Positions 4,988 through 5,044 of a DNA stretch of 5,044 bases are shown one piece after another (within the stretch, counting starts at the first letter, position 1; the number at the start of each line of letters is the position of its first letter). A program made the translations under genes and the position numbers. Source of the DNA: Planctomycetota bacterium (GTDB taxonomy: Bacteria > Planctomycetota > Phycisphaerae > WQYP01); the NCBI GenBank assembly GCA_021852225.1, contig JAJZOA010000024.1, positions 1 through 5,044 on the forward strand. The letters run 5' to 3'. The notes under the pieces are model-generated. The model made no database searches. It worked only from the letters and a program-made list of their open reading frames with translations, and had not been told where the DNA came from.

Positions 4988-5044
4988 GAAACTATCTCAA
5001 AACGGTGTATCGATGCTGGCGGCGATACCACAATAATCCGCAGG
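4987..5044. repeat. 58-bp inverted repeat, right copy (partner 66-123)
   Basis: Reverse complement of 66-123, ending at the window edge. Divergence begins immediately inside at 4986, where Crp/Fnr-type coding sequence takes over. Confidence 0.9.
4988..5044 (-). mobile_element. Second, inverted copy of the IS5-like element end, partial
   Basis: Bases 4988-5044 are the exact reverse complement of bases 66-122; the identity extends one base further, pairing 4987 with 123. It is thus the same transposase-distal IS terminus, with the element body lying off the right edge and its transposase coded on the minus strand. The junction is TAA (4985-4987) followed by GAAACTATCTC. It falls inside the sensor domain of the Crp/Fnr-type gene. 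The rest of this copy lies outside the window. Confidence 0.8.

Noticed and set aside
1..5044. tRNA, rRNA, CRISPR array, riboswitch or replication origin
   Set aside because: No cloverleaf, repeated spacer pattern, conserved aptamer or iteron cluster was seen on either strand.

Overview
The window is a roughly 5 kb accessory-type segment from a bacterium, most likely a member of the Pseudomonadota. The base composition looks moderate. The basis for that placement is the gene set: an NnrS-like membrane protein, DUF2249, a MIP18/PaaD-type protein, a DUF1858-like disulfide protein and a Crp/Fnr-type regulator. These families recur together around nitric-oxide, denitrification and anaerobic-response loci of proteobacteria. 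No 16S or other taxonomic marker is present, so the genus is open.

Layout. Bases 1-122 are the 3' end of an IS5-like insertion sequence, including the last 38 codons of its transposase. Bases 123-354 are a non-coding stretch with a good sigma70-type promoter (TTGATG, 17-nt spacer, TATAAT). It faces a plus-strand pair: a small cupin (355-753) and a DUF488 protein (822-1358). Converging on these is a minus-strand gene train read from 4721 down to 1471: a DUF1858-like CPGC protein, a fused A-type-carrier-like/MIP18 protein, a DUF2249 protein, a probable intrinsic terminator or attenuator, a degenerate cupin, an NnrS-like polytopic membrane protein, and a second small canonical cupin. Divergent from this train, at 4866, begins a Crp/Fnr-family regulator. 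It is cut after about 40 residues by a second, inverted copy of the same IS end (4988-5044).

How it may work together. The shared intergenic region (4722-4865) holds a 24-bp near-perfect palindrome whose core, TTGCT-N4-AGCAA, has the exact 5-4-5 geometry of Crp/Fnr-family operators. A TATTCT -10 element on the minus strand lies where the palindrome would be centred at -41.5, the classic class II activation position. I infer that the minus-strand train is, or was, activated by an Fnr/Dnr/NnrR-like regulator, plausibly the divergent one now broken by the IS. The likely role is handling of nitrosative or low-oxygen redox stress: NnrS-like protein in the membrane, Fe-S/metal-centre maturation proteins, and small cupins. 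That physiological role is inference.

The most notable structural fact is the 58-bp exact inverted repeat (66-123 and 4987-5044) at the two ends. Both copies are the same transposase-distal IS terminus pointing inward, and each abuts a TAA trinucleotide, consistent with two independent insertions of one IS5-type element. The most unusual protein is the A-type/MIP18 fusion, whose carrier domain has lost all three canonical cluster-binding cysteines.
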